From Flavisolibacter sp. (GTDB lineage: Bacteria; Bacteroidota; Bacteroidia; Chitinophagales; Chitinophagaceae): a stretch of 8,724 bases of DNA. A program made the translations under genes and the position numbers. Below, in pieces: positions 5,798 through 8,724 of this stretch. The notes under the pieces were generated by a model. The model saw only the letters and a program-made list of their open reading frames with translations, was not told where the DNA came from and searched no databases. Where the stretch lies: NCBI GenBank assembly GCA_017745135.1, contig JAGIAB010000112.1:1-8724 (forward strand). The letters run 5' to 3'. Each line of letters begins with the position of its first letter. Positions within the stretch are counted from its first letter, which is position 1.

Positions 5798-7303
5798 GTG
5801 TACATACTGAATGCGCAACAAATAAGGGCATGGGACGCTTACACTATTCACAACGAACCCATTGCTTCTATTGATTTGATGGAAAGAGCCGCTTTGAAAT
5901 GCGTGGAATGGATCGAAAAGCAAAACTGGCAAAAGAAGGCAATCAAAATTTTTTGTGGAAAAGGAAACAATGGCGGTGACGGGTTGGCGATTGCAAGATT
6001 GCTGTTTGAGTTGGATTACACAGTTTCAGTTTACATTCTCGAATTTGGGAAAGCGGGTTCTGAAGATTTTCAAATCAATCTTCAGCGGTTGCATGAATTT
6101 TTATTTACCGACATTCATTTTCTTCAAGCCAAAGAACATTTTCCCTTAATCAATACCAATGAAATTTTGATCGATGCCCTGTTTGGTTCAGGATTGAGTA
6201 AACCATTGGAAGGATTATCCGCCGACCTGGCTGATCACATGAATCATTCAAAAGCTTTAATCGTTTCCATTGATCTTCCAAGCGGAATGTTTTCCGATCA
6301 GTCTTCAAAAGAAAATAAAGTTGTTGAAGCAGATCATACACTGACTTTTCAATGTTATAAGCTGGCATTGCTGATGCAGGAGAATGCTTTATTTTTTGGA
6401 AAAGTACACTTGTTAGATATTGGCCTGCACCCGGAGTATTTAAAAGGTCAAAATTTTGAACAGGTTTTGGTTGAACCGAATTTCATTCAGCAAATCTTTA
6501 AACCACGCCCAGTCTTTGCACACAAGGGGAAATTTGGTCATGCGTTGATGATTGCGGGAAGCTATGGAAAGATGGGTGCTGCTGTATTGGCAGCAAAGGC
6601 AGGTTTACATTCAGGAGTTGGATTGCTTACGTGTTACCTTCCCAAATGTGGTTATACAATTATGCAAACAGCTTTGCCCGAAGCAATGGTATTAACAGAC
6701 GAGAACGAAACTATCGTTGCTCAATTGCCGAATGAAATCGAAAAGTATTCAGTCATTGGAATCGGTCCCGGTATTGGTACGGCTGCAGAAACCCAAAACC
6801 TGATTTCTTTTATTTGCCGCAGGTATAAAAAGCCTTTGGTCATTGATGCAGATGGATTGAATTGCTTATCTCTTCAAAAAGATTTGTTGCAGCAACTTCC
6901 TCCCTATTCTGTTCTGACTCCTCATCCAAAAGAATTTGACCGTTTGTTTGGTGAACATGGTAATGATTTTGAACGGCTGGAAACAGCTAAACAAAAATCA
7001 AAACAATTCAGTTTAATTATTGTATTGAAATCGCATCGCACTGCAATCGTTAGTCCAACAGGAAAAATATTTTTTAACAGCACCGGTAATGCAGGTATGG
7101 CAAAAGGCGGCAGCGGAGATGTATTAACCGGAATCATCACTTCACTGGTTGCGCAAAATTATTCTCCGGAGAGTGCTGCTATTTTAGGAGTTTATCTTCA
7201 CGGCCTTGCAGGTGATTTTGCTGCTAATGCTTTGAGTGAACAAACCATGGTTGCCAGCGATATCATTACCTTTCTTTCCCGGGCCTTCTTATCGTTAAAA
7301 TAA
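5798..7303 (+). CDS. nnr: Bifunctional NAD(P)H-hydrate repair enzyme: NAD(P)HX epimerase + ADP-dependent (S)-NAD(P)HX dehydratase
   Basis: This cytosolic housekeeping enzyme repairs hydrated NADH and NADPH. The N-terminal domain (about 1-225) interconverts R and S hydrates, and the C-terminal domain (about 235-501) dehydrates the S form using ADP. Epimerase marks are QQIRAWD near the N-terminus, GKGNNGGDGL at 54-63, DALFGSGL at 126-133 and SIDLPSG at 157-163. Dehydratase marks are HKGKFGHALMIAGS at 242-255, GPGIG at 323-327, DADGLN at 350-355, LTPHPKEFDRL at 373-383 and NAGMAKGGSGDVLTG at 431-445. The 501-residue length is normal for the fused bacterial form. The start is GTG at 5798: the frame has a TGA at 5762, no ATG lies between, and the conserved QQIRAWD motif requires a start here. 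The gene lies 131 bp after the serine hydrolase gene, separated by repeats and a dyad, so co-transcription is uncertain. It converges on the GH43 gene with 7 bp between stop codons. Confidence 0.94.
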   Translation: MYILNAQQIRAWDAYTIHNEPIASIDLMERAALKCVEWIEKQNWQKKAIKIFCGKGNNGGDGLAIARLLFELDYTVSVYILEFGKAGSEDFQINLQRLHEFLFTDIHFLQAKEHFPLINTNEILIDALFGSGLSKPLEGLSADLADHMNHSKALIVSIDLPSGMFSDQSSKENKVVEADHTLTFQCYKLALLMQENALFFGKVHLLDIGLHPEYLKGQNFEQVLVEPNFIQQIFKPRPVFAHKGKFGHALMIAGSYGKMGAAVLAAKAGLHSGVGLLTCYLPKCGYTIMQTALPEAMVLTDENETIVAQLPNEIEKYSVIGIGPGIGTAAETQNLISFICRRYKKPLVIDADGLNCLSLQKDLLQQLPPYSVLTPHPKEFDRLFGEHGNDFERLETAKQKSKQFSLIIVLKSHRTAIVSPTGKIFFNSTGNAGMAKGGSGDVLTGIITSLVAQNYSPESAAILGVYLHGLAGDFAANALSEQTMVASDIITFLSRAFLSLK

Positions 7304-7310
7304 TCGAAAC

Positions 7311-8724
7311 CTATTTTAAACGGCTTTCATTTTTTAACTTGAATTGATCAAAAACAGCAAACGAATTTGGATCACCTTTAGAGATCACTCCTACTCTAAC
7401 TGCTCTATCCCATGGAGGCAAATAGGATCCATTAATTGCTGTATCATTTAAAGGTTGCCACGATCGGCCATTAACACTGTATTGAAATGAAACTTGATTG
7501 GCATTGGATACATTCACCCTCAAATAAAATTTTTTCCGGGGCCTGAAATCTTTTTGAAATATCGCTGTTTCTTTTCCATTTCTTTCCTGAACTACCCGGA
7601 TGGAATTATTTTCATACAAGGCTGCAATCAAATTCTTTTCATCACCAATTATAGCAATGCCAGGCACCGCGGTAGATTTTTTTGCATGAACCTTTACAGT
7701 TGCAGAATAATTTCCTGTGACCGTTTTTTGTGCAATAAAATTTCCGACTGATTGGGTATCTGCATTCAAATAAAGCTCTCCGCCTTTCACTTTGTTCATT
7801 GGTTGTTGAAATACACTCCACTGCCATTGCTCTGATAAGGATCTTCCTTTGAAATTGTCCTTTACATTTTTTATTGGAGGTTCGGCTGCCCCATCGTTCT
7901 TTATGAACTCAATCCATCCATCGGAAGTAAAACTATATTCGATCAGCAGGGCTTCTCTTCCTGTATAAACATTTGTATTCTTATCATAAGCATGATACAT
8001 AAAATAGTGTTTGCCGTCTTTATCAACCGGAGTGCCATGTCCCGGGCAGTTCCATTGATCATCGGTTGCCAAAACAGGGTTTTTAGGATCTTTTTCCCAC
8101 GGACCCAGCAACGATTTCGAACGTGCAATACCAATACCATAAGTACAGCTTCGTCCGCAACAACCTGCTGCTGCATAAAACGCATAGAAAAAATCGCCGT
8201 GGCGAACCATTGAAATGCCTTCTACCAAATTTTTTTCCCATGTCGCATCGTTACGGAATAATTCTTTTTTCTCACCAATGAGTTTTGTTCTTTCTTCATT
8301 TAATTCCTGTGCCCAGTTTGGCGTAGGCTTGCCAACACTATTGGCATCTTCTTTCCATATCAAATACAATTTTCCATTTTCATCACGCATGGGAAAGGCA
8401 TCAATCGATCCTACTTCCTGGCAAATCAATGGTCCATGATCGGTGTAAGGACCTTCCGGCTTGTCGGCACTGGCTATGCCAACACAAAGGTTGCCACCTT
8501 TTTTATGTGCAGCATAATACACGTACACTTTGCCATTATCGTACGATAACTCAGGCGCCCAGAAATAGTAATCAGCCCAGTCCGGCAATTTCATAAATAC
8601 ATGGGAAACCGTTTTCCAGTTGACAAGATCTTTTGATTTCAACAATGGATAAGCAGGCATCCAGTTAGAAGTGGTTGCGCTTGCCCAATATTCATTGCCA
8701 ATTTTAATTACGGTAGGATCGGGA
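7311..8724 (-). CDS. Glycoside hydrolase family 43 enzyme with C-terminal concanavalin-like domain (N-terminus beyond window)
   Basis: The reverse frame is open from the stop at 7311-7313 to the right edge, giving 471 complete codons; the internal ATG at 8660 is not the real start because DPTVIKIGNEYWASATTSNW precedes it in frame. GH43 enzymes are five-bladed beta-propellers that cleave arabinose- or xylose-containing plant polysaccharides. The catalytic triad is visible: the general-base Asp in PDPTVI (first residues visible), the pKa-modulating Asp in GSIDAF (about 8400), and the acid Glu in LVEGISM (about 8220). APELSY, GIGIARSKSLLGPWE and GHGTPV are further family blocks. From about 7850 down, DNFKGRSLSEQWQW begins the beta-sandwich domain typical of GH43 xylosidases/arabinofuranosidases (PF17851-like). 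A Cys cluster, GCCGRSC, lies around 8150. A signal peptide would be expected but lies off the window. The exact substrate cannot be assigned. Confidence 0.92.
   Translation of the reverse strand, partial: PDPTVIKIGNEYWASATTSNWMPAYPLLKSKDLVNWKTVSHVFMKLPDWADYYFWAPELSYDNGKVYVYYAAHKKGGNLCVGIASADKPEGPYTDHGPLICQEVGSIDAFPMRDENGKLYLIWKEDANSVGKPTPNWAQELNEERTKLIGEKKELFRNDATWEKNLVEGISMVRHGDFFYAFYAAAGCCGRSCTYGIGIARSKSLLGPWEKDPKNPVLATDDQWNCPGHGTPVDKDGKHYFMYHAYDKNTNVYTGREALLIEYSFTSDGWIEFIKNDGAAEPPIKNVKDNFKGRSLSEQWQWSVFQQPMNKVKGGELYLNADTQSVGNFIAQKTVTGNYSATVKVHAKKSTAVPGIAIIGDEKNLIAALYENNSIRVVQERNGKETAIFQKDFRPRKKFYLRVNVSNANQVSFQYSVNGRSWQPLNDTAINGSYLPPWDRAVRVGVISKGDPNSFAVFDQFKLKNESRLK

Noticed and set aside
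1665..7303. An NAD-metabolism operon made of ndh, serA and nnr
   Set aside because: nnr is on the opposite strand, a lipoprotein hydrolase gene intervenes, and all three are dispersed housekeeping genes; the shared cofactor is not evidence of a system.
7311..8660. GH43 gene starting at the ATG at 8660
   Set aside because: The frame continues upstream to the window edge with the GH43 catalytic-base motif PDPT, so this ATG encodes an internal methionine.

Overview
The window looks like ordinary chromosomal DNA from a member of the Bacteroidota, probably the Chitinophagaceae or a close relative. The evidence is the gene families (E. coli-type SerA with an ACT domain, an NDH-2 with the HPQVA-type C-terminal motif, a small CxxCH heme-binding protein, a SusD-free GH43 enzyme, a soluble HAMP-repeat sensor kinase), a match to the Bacteroidota promoter (TTG / TAnnTTTG), start sites without Shine-Dalgarno sequences, and AT-rich DNA. 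The lineage is inferred from these features and no marker gene confirms it.

Layout. Positions 1-758 (minus) hold the N-terminal part of a large HAMP-repeat signalling protein that runs off the left edge. Next is a 429-bp spacer with its promoter and no convincing gene. Positions 1188-1664 (plus) encode a membrane-anchored c-type heme-binding protein, which abuts tail to tail the gene for a type II NADH dehydrogenase (1665-3065, minus). Upstream of that and in the same direction is a phosphoglycerate dehydrogenase, SerA (3144-4376, minus). Divergent from serA is a lipoprotein serine hydrolase of the beta-lactamase/AmpC class (4488-5666, plus), followed by the bifunctional NAD(P)H-hydrate repair enzyme Nnr (5798-7303, plus). 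Nnr converges on a GH43 glycosidase (7311-8724, minus) whose N-terminus lies beyond the right edge.

Functional links are loose. NDH-2 (NADH oxidation), SerA (NAD-linked oxidation of 3-phosphoglycerate) and Nnr (repair of damaged NAD(P)H) all concern nicotinamide cofactors, but their orientation and spacing do not show one operon. The heme-binding protein next to NDH-2 suggests an electron-transfer or oxidative-stress theme without proving it.

No mobile element, CRISPR array, RNA gene or defence system was seen. The most unusual structure is in two intergenic spacers. One, right after the serine hydrolase stop codon, is six direct 7-bp units (consensus RGTTACA). The other, between serA and the NADH dehydrogenase gene, is eight related 7-bp units arranged as four forward plus four inverted. 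A separate nested dyad lies just upstream of nnr. These are direct sequence observations; their function is unknown.
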